Below are positions 36,267-45,252 of a DNA stretch of 61,225 nucleotides, one piece after another (the first letter of the stretch is position 1; each line of letters starts with the position of its first letter). The stretch is from Geobacter sp. UBA5735. Its GTDB lineage: Bacteria > Desulfobacterota > Desulfuromonadia > Geobacterales > Geobacteraceae. The position numbers and the translations under genes are program-made. A model generated the notes under the pieces. The model ran no database searches. It saw only the letters and a program-made list of their open reading frames with translations, and had not been told where the DNA came from. The stretch spans positions 1-61,225 of the forward strand of contig DIFZ01000065.1 of NCBI GenBank assembly GCA_002419385.1. Direction: 5' to 3'.

Positions 36267-37577
36267 TTGGAAACGGTCTGGCTGGAATTGCTGCTGGTTT
36301 TTCTTCTTATTCTGGCAAACGGTTTTTTCGCCGGCTCTGAGCTGGCAGTCATATCGGCGCGAAAGAGCAGGATCGCCCAGCTGGTGGCAGACGGCAACGA
36401 ACATGCGAAGATCGTCGAAGGCCTTCAGGACGATCCGCATCGCTTCCTGGCAACGGTCCAGATAGGTGTCACGATCGTCGGGAGCATGGCATCGGCCGTT
36501 GGCGGCGCCGCGGCAATCCAGTATCTGAAGCCGGTCTTTCTGCAAGCTCCTTTCGAATTCCTCAGGCATGCGGCAGAGCCGGTCGCCATTACGATTGTGG
36601 TGGTGATGATTTCCTATTTCTCCCTCATTTTCGGAGAGCTGGTTCCAAAGACAATCGCCCTTCATTATGCCGATACCATGGCATTGCGCGTAGCCAAAAC
36701 CATCCGCTTCCTGGCCCGTGCCGGTTCGGTCGCCGTCAGCTTCCTCGCATTTTCCAACCGGGCGGTACTTTCCATCATGGGCATCAAGGCCGAAGGTGTA
36801 CAGGCGTTCATCACCCCTGAAGAAGTACGGCACATCGTTCAGGAAGGGCACGAAACCGGGGTGTTCAGCGAGACGGAGCGGAAATTCATCGAGAACATTT
36901 TCGATTTCACCCATACCAGCGTCCGCGAAGTGATGGTTCCCCGGACGCGGATCGTGGGGATAGACCTGGAAGCGCCCCGTGATGAGATGCTCAGGATTGT
37001 CATGGAGAACATGTATTCGCGCTACCCGGTATATCGAGGCTCCATAGAGAACCTCACTGGGTTCATCCACGGCAAGGATTTCCTCGGGCGCATGGTGCGG
37101 GAACCCGATTTCGATGTGCAGACCATCATCAGGCCGCCCTACTACGTGCCGGAGGTGAAAAAGGTCAATGACCTGCTGAAGGAGATGCAGCGCAAGCGCA
37201 TTCATATGGCGCTGGTGGTTGACGAGTACGGGGGGATCAGCGGGTTGGCCACCACTGAGGACCTCCTCGAGGAACTGGTGGGTGAGATCGAGGATGAGCA
37301 TGATGTCGGCGAACCGCGCAGGATCCAGAAGCTGGCTGACGGCAGCATGGTCCTGGATGCGATGATTTCCCTTTCCGACCTGTCAGATGTCCTGGATTTC
37401 AAACGGGAGGAAGATCTGCCCTATGACACCCTGGCCGGACTGATCCTGGACCTGATGGGCAGGTTCCCCGAGCGTGGGGAGCGGGTGCCGTTCGACGGTT
37501 TCGTGCTGATCTGCGAAGAAGTGACCAAAACCGCGATCCTGAAGGTCAGGATCGTCAAAGACCAATCCCGGCCGTAA
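36267..37577 (+). CDS. CNNM/CorC (HlyC/CorC-family) transporter
   Basis: This is a 436-residue membrane protein. The N-terminal DUF21 domain has about three to four helices (LLLVFLLILANGFFAGSELAV, ISYFSLIFGELVPKTIAL). Two CBS domains follow in the middle (VMVPRTRIVGID, HMALVVDEYGGISGLATTEDLLEELVGEIEDE) and a C-terminal CorC_HlyC domain ends it. Relatives are implicated in Mg2+/Co2+ export or regulation; the old name haemolysin is misleading. The TTG start at 36267 follows AAGGAGG. It sits between metF and an AI-2E-type permease and may be co-transcribed with both. Confidence 0.93.
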   Translation: METVWLELLLVFLLILANGFFAGSELAVISARKSRIAQLVADGNEHAKIVEGLQDDPHRFLATVQIGVTIVGSMASAVGGAAAIQYLKPVFLQAPFEFLRHAAEPVAITIVVVMISYFSLIFGELVPKTIALHYADTMALRVAKTIRFLARAGSVAVSFLAFSNRAVLSIMGIKAEGVQAFITPEEVRHIVQEGHETGVFSETERKFIENIFDFTHTSVREVMVPRTRIVGIDLEAPRDEMLRIVMENMYSRYPVYRGSIENLTGFIHGKDFLGRMVREPDFDVQTIIRPPYYVPEVKKVNDLLKEMQRKRIHMALVVDEYGGISGLATTEDLLEELVGEIEDEHDVGEPRRIQKLADGSMVLDAMISLSDLSDVLDFKREEDLPYDTLAGLILDLMGRFPERGERVPFDGFVLICEEVTKTAILKVRIVKDQSRP

Positions 37578-37619
37578 CCGCGTAACCGGTTTCCACCCCC
37601 TTTCCCGGAGGGCTTTGCC

Positions 37620-38711
37620 ATGGACCGCCGCCTGTTCGTCACCCTGACGGTTTTCTCAGCCCTGCTGGCGCTGCTCTTCCTGGTCTATACCATCCTGTCG
37701 CCGCTCCTTGACACCCTCGGCTGGTCGGCGGTCGTGGGCATCTCGACGTTCCCTCTCTACCGGCGCCTGCGGGGGCGTCTGCGGGGCAGGGACACCCTGG
37801 CGGCTTCGCTCATGACCCCGGCCGTCATCGTGATGCTGGTGCTCCCGTTCCTGGTGTTCGTATCGGTGTTGGCCGGCGAGTCGATCCGGTTCTATCAACT
37901 GCTGGAGAAAAGCGCTGCCAGCGGTCTGCCCGTTGCATTGAAGGATTTTCTTTCCCATCCCTACATCTCGCCGCTCATCGAGAGGGCCATGCCCTATATG
38001 AGCACGGTCGAGCCGGACATCAGGGCGGTGCTCCTGCCGGCCGTGAAGAACATTGCATCCACGCTCCTCAGCTATTCGACGGCAATCATCAGAAATGTTT
38101 TCTTCATGCTCATCAAGCTGGTGATCATGGTCATCGCGCTTTTTTTCCTCTACCGGGACGGGGAGCGTGCGTTGGGCCGGTTCATGTCGGTTCTTACCGT
38201 GAAGGGTGAGGACATCGCCGTGCTTCTCGGCACCGTAAAAAGAGTGCTGTCCGCAGTGATTTACGGCATTCTGCTCACCTGCGTCGTGCAAGGCGTGCTT
38301 GGTGGCGCGGGTTTCTTGATCTGCGGGCTTCCTTCGCCGGTACTGTTCGGTTCCCTCATGGCGGTGGCTGCCGTCATACCGGTAGTGGGAACCGCGCTGA
38401 TATGGCTCCCTGGCGCATTGTACCTGTTTGCCCAGGGTGACGTTCTGCAAGGTGTCTTCCTGCTGGTGTGGGGCGGGGTGGTGGTCGGCATGTCGGACAA
38501 CCTTATCCGGCCGCTGTTCATCAGCGGCAAAGCCCACATGCCGATCCTGGTCATCGCATTGGGCGTCCTGGGCGGAATTTTCGCCTTCGGCCCCCTGGGG
38601 GTGATAGGCGGCCCCATCGTCCTTGCCGTTGCCGTTGCCATTTTCGGGCTCTATTCCCGGCGGATTTCACCTGAGGGGCAGGCTGGGCAGGATCCCCGCG
38701 GCGAGGGATGA
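37620..38711 (+). CDS. AI-2E-family (PerM) membrane protein
   Basis: This is a 363-residue inner-membrane protein with about eight helices and the family features LLYTILSPLL-like N-terminus, LFFLYRDGERAL, and a C-terminal GLPSPVLFGSLMAVAAVIPVVGTALIWLPGALYLF segment (given as a landmark, shortened). Family members have been linked to autoinducer-2 export and to Na+/H+ antiport; the name does not fix the function. It starts 42 bp after the CNNM gene, after a GGAGGG Shine-Dalgarno, and converges on the terC gene. Confidence 0.9.
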   Translation: MDRRLFVTLTVFSALLALLFLVYTILSPLLDTLGWSAVVGISTFPLYRRLRGRLRGRDTLAASLMTPAVIVMLVLPFLVFVSVLAGESIRFYQLLEKSAASGLPVALKDFLSHPYISPLIERAMPYMSTVEPDIRAVLLPAVKNIASTLLSYSTAIIRNVFFMLIKLVIMVIALFFLYRDGERALGRFMSVLTVKGEDIAVLLGTVKRVLSAVIYGILLTCVVQGVLGGAGFLICGLPSPVLFGSLMAVAAVIPVVGTALIWLPGALYLFAQGDVLQGVFLLVWGGVVVGMSDNLIRPLFISGKAHMPILVIALGVLGGIFAFGPLGVIGGPIVLAVAVAIFGLYSRRISPEGQAGQDPRGEG

Positions 38712-38737
38712 ATCATGGCCCCCAGAAGCGGCTGTTT

Positions 38738-39664
38738 TCAGTGCCTGGCTTTCCGTTTATTGCCGATGGCAATCGAGGTGATGACGGAAATGGAGAGCAC
38801 TCCCACGATCATGCCGAGGGAAAAGAAGATCGGGAACTGGTAGACGGAGGAGATGAGCATCTTGACGCCGACGAATGCCAGGATGAAAGAAACGCCCAGT
38901 TTCAGGTAGACGAACATTTCCATCACGTTGCTCAGGAGGTAGAAGAGGGATCGAAGTCCCATGATGGCGAAAACGTTGGACGTGTAGACGATGAACGGGT
39001 CGCGGGTCACTGCCAGGATGGCGGGGATCGAATCAATCGCGAAAATGACGTCGCTGCTCTCCACCACCAGCAGGGCCAGCATCAGAGGAGTCGCCGCAAG
39101 CACCCCGTTGCGCCGGATGAAAAAATTGTCGCCGTACATGCGTTTCGTGACCGGGACGAACTTCCTGACGATCCTCACGACAAGGTTTTTCTCCGGTTCG
39201 ATCTTTTCCTCTCCGCCCAGTGCCATCCTGATGCCGGTGAAGATCAACAACCCGCCGAACAGGTAGACCATCCAGTGGAAGCGCTCGAACAGTTCGATAC
39301 CCAGGAAAATGAATACGGCTCTCAGAACCAGGGCGCCGATGATTCCCCATTTCAGGATCTTGGGCTGATGTGCCCGGGAGACGTGGAAATAGGAAAAGAT
39401 CATGATGAAGACGAAGAGGTTGTCCACTGAAAGGGATTCTTCGATGAGGTAGCCGGTCAGGAATTCAAGCGCTTTCGTCGTGCCCAGGAAATGGAGGATG
39501 CCGATGTTGAAGCCCATGGCAAGCCCCACCCAGACCAGCGTCCAGGCCAGTGCTTCGCGGAACGAGATTTCATGGCTCTTGCGGTTGAACACGCCAAGAT
39601 CGAGGATGAACATGACGGTGATTAGAACGGCGAATCCGCCCCAGAGCATGGTTTGTAGTGACAT
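38738..39664 (-). CDS. TerC/Alx-family membrane protein
   Basis: This is a 308-residue integral membrane protein with about nine helices. Signature segments are ESLSVDNLFVFIMIF and ESSDVIFAIDSIPAIL, each with the conserved acidic residues of the TerC family. Relatives export manganese (Alx, MntX-like) or are associated with tellurite resistance. The start at ATG 39664 has GAAGGAGAC upstream, so an earlier in-frame GTG or ATG is not used. No other ter genes are nearby, so a metal-export role is more likely than tellurite resistance. Confidence 0.92.
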   Translation of the reverse strand: MSLQTMLWGGFAVLITVMFILDLGVFNRKSHEISFREALAWTLVWVGLAMGFNIGILHFLGTTKALEFLTGYLIEESLSVDNLFVFIMIFSYFHVSRAHQPKILKWGIIGALVLRAVFIFLGIELFERFHWMVYLFGGLLIFTGIRMALGGEEKIEPEKNLVVRIVRKFVPVTKRMYGDNFFIRRNGVLAATPLMLALLVVESSDVIFAIDSIPAILAVTRDPFIVYTSNVFAIMGLRSLFYLLSNVMEMFVYLKLGVSFILAFVGVKMLISSVYQFPIFFSLGMIVGVLSISVITSIAIGNKRKARH

Positions 39665-39889
39665 GGCACAGTCTCCTTCAGCGAGGCGCATGCAACCCGT
39701 GGCACACGATCCTTGTGCGGCAGTGCGGGATGATGGGGACCGCTGACAATGGTAAACATATATAAATATTTGAAGAGAGATGTTTTGTCAATTGGTTTTG
39801 CCGGAAAATATCGAGGCTTGCCTAGTGGGGATTGGGCAGTATAAAATAATACAAATAAGCGTATACGGTCGAGATCAAGGGAGTGGCGC

Positions 39890-41740
39890 ATGTGGCAACC
39901 GATTTGGAAACCTTTACTGGCAATGGTAGCGCTCGTCGTCGTCTTCAATGTCGTTTACACGGCGATGACAGACAACAAGCCCGGTGATTCCGCAGAGATC
40001 CCGTACAGCCGTTTCAAGGAAGAGCTTGCCAGGGACAATGTTAAGGAGATCACGATCCGCGGCACTGCCCTGAAAGGGGAGTTCCGGTCAAAGGTCCCGA
40101 TCAGCGTGCAGGTTGCCGGAAAGAGCGCTACGAGGAATGCGGGCGCGTTCACCGCCGTTATGCCTGATATCCAGGATCCCGCCTTGATGGCGGAACTGGA
40201 GTCGAAGAAGGTCCAGGTTACCGCGGTTTCACCTGAAACGTCGCCGTTCGTGTCCGGCCTGATCTATCTTCTCCCCTGGCTGCTGATCATCGGAGTCTGG
40301 ATCCTGTTCTCGCGAGGCGTCAAGTCCCAGGGGCCCGGCGCGATGATGGGCGGGTTCGCCAAGTCGGGCGCCAAGGTCTACACGTCGCAGAAGACCCCCG
40401 TCACCTTCGCGGATGTCGCGGGCATGGCAGAAGCCAAACAGGAGCTCCGGGAGGTCGTTGATTATCTCAAAGATCCGAAAAAATTTTCGCGCATTGGCGG
40501 CAAGGTGCCCAAGGGAGTGCTGCTGGTGGGCCCCCCGGGGACCGGGAAAACCCTGCTGGCACGTGCCGTGGCGGGTGAAGCGGGTGTAACATTTTTCAGT
40601 ATTTCGGCTTCCCAGTTCATAGAAATGTTCGTCGGCGTCGGCGCAAGCAGGGTGCGGGATCTGTTTGCCGGCGCCCGCAAGGTTGCCCCGAGCATCATTT
40701 TCATCGACGAGCTGGATGCGGTGGGTCGCAGCAGGGGGGCAGGTTTCGGCGGCGGGCACGATGAGCGGGAGCAGACCCTCAACCAGCTGCTGTCGGAGAT
40801 GGACGGTTTCGACCCCCACGAGGAGATCATCGTGATGGCGGCAACCAATCGCCCGGACGTCCTGGACCCCGCACTGCTCCGCCCGGGGCGGTTCGACCGG
40901 CGTGTCGTCATTGAGCGGCCCGATTGGCGCGACAGGGAGAGCATCCTCAAGGTGCATACCCGCACGACGCCCCTTGCCCCGGATGTGGACCTGACCGTCA
41001 TCGCCAAGGGCACGCCGGGCATGACCGGGGCGGACCTGGAAAACCTGGTGAACGAGGCGGCGATACTGGCGGCCCGTGAAAATGCCGAGGTGGTCGGCAT
41101 GAAGCAGATGGAACAGGCCAAGGACAAGATTCTCATGGGTGGCGAGCGGAAGATGTACCTCTCGGCGGAAGAAAAAAGGATAACTGCGTACCACGAGTCG
41201 GGGCACGCCCTGGTGGCCAGGCTGCTTCCCGGCACCGACCCGGTCCACAAGGTTACCATCGTACCCCGCGGCATGGCGTTGGGGGTTACCCAGCAACTGC
41301 CGGAAGACGACCGCTACCACTATCCCAAAACCTACCTCATGAACCGGATCGCCGTCATTCTGGGCGGCAGGGTTGCCGAGCGGCTCGTGTTCCGCGACGT
41401 TTCCACCGGCGCGCAGAACGACCTGAAGGTCGTTACCGAGCTTGCGGAAAAGATGGTCTGCCAGTGGGGCATGAGCGAAAAAATCGGCGCAGTCACCTTC
41501 AGCCGGGGCGAGGAACATCCCTTCCTCGGCATGAAACTGGCTCAGGAGAAGACATTTTCCGAGGCCATGGCCTGGCGTATCGACCAGGAAATCTCAGCCA
41601 TCATTCATGAGGCGGAGACGGTTGCCCTGAACCTCCTCGAAAGCAACCGCGACCGGTTAGATGCGCTCGCATCGGCCCTGTTGGAGGAAGAGACCCTTGA
41701 CGGTCGGCGTATTGACGAAGTCATAGGGAAGAGCGCATAG
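39890..41740 (+). CDS. ftsH: ATP-dependent zinc metalloprotease FtsH
   Basis: This 616-residue membrane-anchored AAA+ protease degrades misfolded and regulatory membrane and cytosolic proteins. Two membrane helices flank a periplasmic domain (about residues 8-25 and 123-141). The AAA core has Walker A GPPGTGKT at about 214-221, Walker B IIFIDELDAVGR and the second region of homology ATNRPDVLDPALLRPGRFDR. The zinc site HESGH lies near residue 434. The 616-residue length is within the family range. A GGGAG precedes the ATG. The gene stands alone, with a minisatellite immediately after its stop. Confidence 0.97.
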   Translation: MWQPIWKPLLAMVALVVVFNVVYTAMTDNKPGDSAEIPYSRFKEELARDNVKEITIRGTALKGEFRSKVPISVQVAGKSATRNAGAFTAVMPDIQDPALMAELESKKVQVTAVSPETSPFVSGLIYLLPWLLIIGVWILFSRGVKSQGPGAMMGGFAKSGAKVYTSQKTPVTFADVAGMAEAKQELREVVDYLKDPKKFSRIGGKVPKGVLLVGPPGTGKTLLARAVAGEAGVTFFSISASQFIEMFVGVGASRVRDLFAGARKVAPSIIFIDELDAVGRSRGAGFGGGHDEREQTLNQLLSEMDGFDPHEEIIVMAATNRPDVLDPALLRPGRFDRRVVIERPDWRDRESILKVHTRTTPLAPDVDLTVIAKGTPGMTGADLENLVNEAAILAARENAEVVGMKQMEQAKDKILMGGERKMYLSAEEKRITAYHESGHALVARLLPGTDPVHKVTIVPRGMALGVTQQLPEDDRYHYPKTYLMNRIAVILGGRVAERLVFRDVSTGAQNDLKVVTELAEKMVCQWGMSEKIGAVTFSRGEEHPFLGMKLAQEKTFSEAMAWRIDQEISAIIHEAETVALNLLESNRDRLDALASALLEEETLDGRRIDEVIGKSA

Positions 41741-41868
41741 GGGCACAAGGCACAAGGCACAAGGCATAAGGCATAAGGCATAAGGCACAAGGCAAAGGGC
41801 ACGAGGCAAAGGGCAAAGGGCACAAGGCAAAGGGCACAAGGCATAAGGCAAAGGGCAAAGGGCACGCT
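41741..41868. repeat. Minisatellite of heptamer-like units after ftsH
   Basis: About 125 bp consist of tandem 7-bp units of the types GGCACAA, GGCATAA and GGCAAAG in irregular order, starting right after the ftsH stop. The strand is purine-rich and is followed by more purine-rich sequence to 41960. The open frames on the opposite strand that read as Cys-Ala-Leu repeats are a by-product. Copy number is likely to vary between strains. Confidence 0.85.
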
Positions 41869-41966
41869 TCAGAAACCGGAAGACGGCAGCTGGAAGACAG
41901 AATACAGAAGACAGAAGAAACAGCCAGAACTTACAGCCCGTAACCTGGAACCAGGGAGAATCCCGA

Positions 41967-43454
41967 ATGGCACGAGTACGAAAAAGCGGCATACTGCTTC
42001 ATCCCACTTCGCTTCCCGGTCCCGGCGGGATCGGTTCATTCGGCGTCGAGGCACGGGGGTTCGTGGATTTTCTCCGCAACGCCGGGCAGTCGCTCTGGCA
42101 GATCCTGCCCCTTGGGCCCACCGCGTTCGGCAATTCGCCGTACATGTGCTATTCCGCGTTTGCGGGGAATCCGCTGCTGATCGATCTGCGTCTGCTCGTG
42201 GAAGAGGGTGACCTGAACGAAAGCGCTCTGCAAGACGAACTATCTACCGAGCGTGTTGCGTATGATCTGGCGAAAGAGCATAAAGCGGCTGCCCTGGGCA
42301 GAGCGGCAACCAACTTTTTTGCTTCTGCCGACAGGGCCAGGCTGGAAGAGTTCTGGCACTTCTGCGACACGACTCCCTGGCTCCATGACTACGCTCTCTT
42401 CATGGCGCTCAAGGATCGGTACGGGAAAAAGAAATGGTGCGACTGGCCGGAGCGCTTTGCGCTGCGTCGCGGTGCCGCGCTGGAAGAAGCCTCGAGCGTG
42501 CTCGGCACTGAAATCGGCGTACTGAAATATTCCCAATGGCAGTTTTTCCGCCAGTGGCACGGCCTGAAAACCTATGCCAACCAGAGCGGGATCGGGATTT
42601 TCGGCGACATTCCGATTTTTGTTGCCTTCGACTCGGCCGAAGTCTGGGCGAATCCGCGGCTTTTCCAACTGGACGGGAAGGGACGGCCCAGGGTGGTTGC
42701 CGGGGTGCCGCCCGATTATTTCAGCAGCACCGGGCAGTTGTGGGGCAACCCCCTCTATGACTGGGAGGAGATGGCGCGCTGCGGTTACGGCTGGTGGATC
42801 GACCGGTTCAGATCGGCGCTCATGCTCCACGACCTGGTCCGGATCGACCACTTCCGCGGCTTTGAGGCGTGCTGGGAGGTTCCGGCCGGCGAGAAGACGG
42901 CGGAGAGGGGCGCCTGGGTCAAGGGGCCGGGAGAGGCCGTTTTTCATGCGTTCCGCCGGGAGTTCGGCGAACTGCCGGTGGTGGCTGAGGACCTGGGAGT
43001 GATAACACCTGAGGTCGAACAGCTGCGTGACATGTTTTCCTTTCCCGGGATGAAAATCTTGCAGTTTGCCTTCGATTCGGGTCCCGGCAATCCCTATCTT
43101 CCCCATAACCATGTGAGGAATTCCGTCGTGTATACCGGGACCCACGACAATGACACCACTGCCGGCTGGTTCGGTTCGCTCTCCCGTGACGCCAGGAAAA
43201 AGGTGTTGAGCTACCTGAGTTCAAACGGCAAGGATTTCGTCTGGGATCTCATACGGGTCGCACTTGCCTCGGTGGCCGATACCGCCATCATTCCCCTCCA
43301 GGACGTGCTGGAACTGCCCGGAAGCTGCCGGATGAACCTGCCCGGTTCAGCCTCGGGCAACTGGTCCTGGCGTTTCCGGCCGGCAGACCTTTCAGTGCGG
43401 CTGGCGGGCAGGCTGGCCGACCTTTCCGGACTTTACGGCAGGGGCGGCTCCTGA
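41967..43454 (+). CDS. malQ: 4-alpha-glucanotransferase (amylomaltase)
   Basis: This is a 495-residue GH77 enzyme that transfers glucan segments between maltodextrins, used in glycogen and maltose metabolism in the cytoplasm. The N-terminal landmarks SGILLHPTSLPGPGGIGSFG and GQSLWQILPLGPTAFGNSPY are classic. The catalytic acids are visible in RIDHFRGFEACWEVP, VVAEDLGVITPEVEQLRD and the YTGTHDNDT block. A GGGAG precedes the ATG. It lies between ftsH and metY without a clear operon partner. No other glycogen genes are in the window. Confidence 0.96.
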   Translation: MARVRKSGILLHPTSLPGPGGIGSFGVEARGFVDFLRNAGQSLWQILPLGPTAFGNSPYMCYSAFAGNPLLIDLRLLVEEGDLNESALQDELSTERVAYDLAKEHKAAALGRAATNFFASADRARLEEFWHFCDTTPWLHDYALFMALKDRYGKKKWCDWPERFALRRGAALEEASSVLGTEIGVLKYSQWQFFRQWHGLKTYANQSGIGIFGDIPIFVAFDSAEVWANPRLFQLDGKGRPRVVAGVPPDYFSSTGQLWGNPLYDWEEMARCGYGWWIDRFRSALMLHDLVRIDHFRGFEACWEVPAGEKTAERGAWVKGPGEAVFHAFRREFGELPVVAEDLGVITPEVEQLRDMFSFPGMKILQFAFDSGPGNPYLPHNHVRNSVVYTGTHDNDTTAGWFGSLSRDARKKVLSYLSSNGKDFVWDLIRVALASVADTAIIPLQDVLELPGSCRMNLPGSASGNWSWRFRPADLSVRLAGRLADLSGLYGRGGS

Positions 43455-43502
43455 GCAGGGAAGGGCTATTTCATTCCAAACACTACCAGAGGGGGAACGA
43501 TC

Positions 43503-44789
43503 ATGTCAGAAAAGAAATTGAGTCTCGATACCTTGGCGCTCCATGCCGGCCAGTCCCCGGATGCAGCGACCCTTTCCCGTGCCGTGCCCATTTACCAGAC
43601 CAGTTCCTACTGTTTCAGGGACTCGGACCATGCGGCACGCCTCTTTGCCCTGGAAGAGCCGGGGAACATCTATACGCGGATCATGAACCCCACTACTGAT
43701 GTGCTGGAAAAGAGGATGGCGGAGCTGGACGGCGGTGTCGGCGCGCTGGCGGTTGCTTCAGGGCAGGCGGCAATCAGCTATGCGGTGCTCAATATCGCGC
43801 AATGCGGGCAGAATATCGTTTCCACCAATTACCTCTACGGAGGAACCTATAATCTGTTTCACTATACCTTGCCAAAAATGGGCATAACTGTGAAATTTGT
43901 CGACACTTCCGATCCGGAAAACGTACGGGCGGCACTAGATGAAAATACCAGGCTGGTCTATTCCGAATCGGTGGGAAACCCGAAAAACAATGTCGATGAT
44001 TTCGAGGCCATTGCACAGGTGGCCCATGCTGCCGGCATTCCTTTCGTGGTGGACAATACCGTCACTACTCCCTACCTGTTCCGTCCCCTGGAACACGGTG
44101 CGGACATAGTGGTCTATTCCCTCACCAAGTTCATCGCCGGGCATGGAACCTCGATTGGCGGCTGCGTCGTGGATGGGGGGAAATTCCCCTGGAACAACGG
44201 CAAATTTCCCGAATTCACCGAGCCGGATCCATCCTATCACGGCATCAGGTTCTGGGATGTGCTGGGAAATGCCTCCTATATCGTGAAGATGAGGGTCGAG
44301 CTGCTCCGCGATCTGGGCGCCCCCCTGTCCCCCTTCAACTCCTTCCAGATCCTCCAGGGGCTGGAAACCCTGCACGTGCGCATGCCGCGCCATGTGCAGA
44401 ACGCGCAGCAGGTGGCGGAATGGCTGGAACGGCATCCCTATGTCAGCTGGGTGAATTATCCCGGGCTCGAGAGCCACAAAGACCACGGCAGGGCCGCCAG
44501 ATATCTGCCCAAGGGGCCGGGCGCCATAATCGGCTTCGGTATCAAGGGGGGGGTGGCCGCCGGCAGGAAATTCATCGACAACGTCAAGTTGCTGTCACAC
44601 CTGGCGAATATCGGTGATGCCAAGTCCCTGGTCATCCATCCCGCTTCGACCACGCACCAGCAGTTGACCGCGGAGGAGCAGGAGGCTACGGGCGTGACGG
44701 CTGACTTTATCCGTCTCTCGGTCGGTATCGAAGATGTCAGGGATATCATCGCGGACATGGATCAAGCGCTGAAAGCTTCGCAATCATGA
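43503..44789 (+). CDS. metY: O-acetylhomoserine/homocysteine (thiol)-lyase family PLP enzyme
   Basis: This 428-residue PLP enzyme of the Cys/Met metabolism family makes homocysteine from O-acetylhomoserine and sulfide. Landmarks are TLALHAGQSPD, PIYQTSSYCFRD, YTRIMNPTTDVLEKR, ALAVASGQAA and VDNTVTTPYLF. The Schiff-base Lys is in VVYSLTKFIAGHG. The length and the extended loop (GGKFPWNNGKFPEF) fit MetY rather than shorter cystathionine gamma-synthases. A GAGGGGG precedes the ATG. A clear intrinsic terminator follows at 44828-44857, so it is a monocistronic end before the CRISPR island. Confidence 0.93.
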   Translation: MSEKKLSLDTLALHAGQSPDAATLSRAVPIYQTSSYCFRDSDHAARLFALEEPGNIYTRIMNPTTDVLEKRMAELDGGVGALAVASGQAAISYAVLNIAQCGQNIVSTNYLYGGTYNLFHYTLPKMGITVKFVDTSDPENVRAALDENTRLVYSESVGNPKNNVDDFEAIAQVAHAAGIPFVVDNTVTTPYLFRPLEHGADIVVYSLTKFIAGHGTSIGGCVVDGGKFPWNNGKFPEFTEPDPSYHGIRFWDVLGNASYIVKMRVELLRDLGAPLSPFNSFQILQGLETLHVRMPRHVQNAQQVAEWLERHPYVSWVNYPGLESHKDHGRAARYLPKGPGAIIGFGIKGGVAAGRKFIDNVKLLSHLANIGDAKSLVIHPASTTHQQLTAEEQEATGVTADFIRLSVGIEDVRDIIADMDQALKASQS

Positions 44790-44827
44790 GCTCAGGGTTA
44801 TAAATCGACGACAAATCATGTTGAACC

Positions 44828-44857
44828 GGGCGGTTCCTCAACGGGCCGCCCTTTTTT
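44828..44857 (+). terminator. Intrinsic terminator after metY
   Basis: GGGCGG at 44828-44833 pairs with CCGCCC at 44846-44851, followed by six T. It closes metY transcription and separates it from the promoter and riboswitch that drive the CRISPR operon. Confidence 0.88.
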
Positions 44858-44903
44858 GTGGGGTGACCGGCTCATATTGATACTGGCTGCTATGCGACAA
44901 AAA

Positions 44904-44929
44904 TCGTGCATGTTGCGGATCATGCACGA
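44904..44929. promoter_or_regulatory. Operator-like palindrome upstream of the CRISPR promoter
   Basis: TCGTGCATG at 44904-44912 and CATGCACGA at 44921-44929 are perfect 9-bp inverted arms around an 8-bp spacer. The site lies 36 bp before the -35 box of the riboswitch promoter. The position and symmetry suit a dimeric activator or repressor. The protein is not known, and no regulator gene is adjacent. Confidence 0.55.
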
Positions 44930-44964
44930 ACTGTATCTAATAGCTGATAGAATTATTAAAAAAC

Positions 44965-44992
44965 TTGACGCAGTTATTGTTTTCATTAATAT
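44965..44992 (+). promoter_or_regulatory. Predicted sigma-70 promoter of the cas6 operon
   Basis: TTGACG at 44965-44970, a 16-bp spacer, and TAATAT at 44987-44992 form a good housekeeping promoter. Transcription would start near 45000, just before the riboswitch aptamer. The surrounding DNA is strikingly A/T-rich. The assignment is by eye. Confidence 0.7.
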
Positions 44993-45016
44993 TAAATCCG
45001 CTATATCAAAATTAAA

Positions 45017-45109
45017 TTTCCGACAAGAGCAAACCCGGGGTGACCCGGGGACGCAAAACCACAGGGTCCGCTGAAGGCTTGCCGTAAGCGGACTGCCGGT
45101 TACCGAAGA
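45017..45109 (+). promoter_or_regulatory. GEMM-I riboswitch, predicted 3',3'-cGAMP type, in the cas6 leader
   Basis: The aptamer matches the GEMM-I consensus. The conserved AGAGCAAACC lies at 45026-45035. P2 is CCCGGG-GTGA-CCCGGG at 45034-45049 with a GNRA tetraloop. The junction GACGCAAAACC lies at 45050-45060. P3 is GTCCGCT (45066-45072) with AGCGGAC (45087-45093). GGTTACCG lies at 45098-45105. P1 can form from TTTCCG (45017-45022) with CG..GAAA (45104-45111) around a small bulge. Position 45028 corresponds to position 20 of the Vc2 riboswitch. It is A here, the base reported for cGAMP-selective Geobacter GEMM-I RNAs, whereas G favours c-di-GMP. An intrinsic terminator follows. CCGAAGA at 45103-45109 can pair with TCTTCGG at 45135-45141, giving a switch. 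Direction of control is not settled by eye. Confidence 0.88.
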
Positions 45110-45128
45110 AAACATATGGCAGCAAGGC

Positions 45129-45161
45129 GCCCTGTCTTCGGTTAGAAGACGGGGCTTTTTT
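45129..45161 (+). terminator. Riboswitch-controlled terminator in the cas6 leader
   Basis: GCCCTGTCTTC at 45129-45139 pairs with GAAGACGGGGC at 45145-45155 (one G-U pair), followed by six T at 45156-45161. Its 5' arm is also complementary to aptamer segments: TCTTCGG to CCGAAGA in P1, and CCCTGT (45130-45135) to ACAGGG (45061-45066) beside P3. It is therefore well placed to be the expression platform. The cas6 ATG lies 91 bp further on. Confidence 0.88.
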
Positions 45162-45252
45162 GCGAGAATGCATTATGCAACGTTGCACTTGTTGAATTTT
45201 GTGATGCAGGGGGGCATATTCAGCCAGGCACGTCCAGAAAGGATGTCTCCTC

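Noticed and set aside
41605..41992. Minus-strand ORFs reading as repeated Cys-Ala-Leu
   Set aside because: They are translations of the heptamer minisatellite and of ftsH in the wrong frame.
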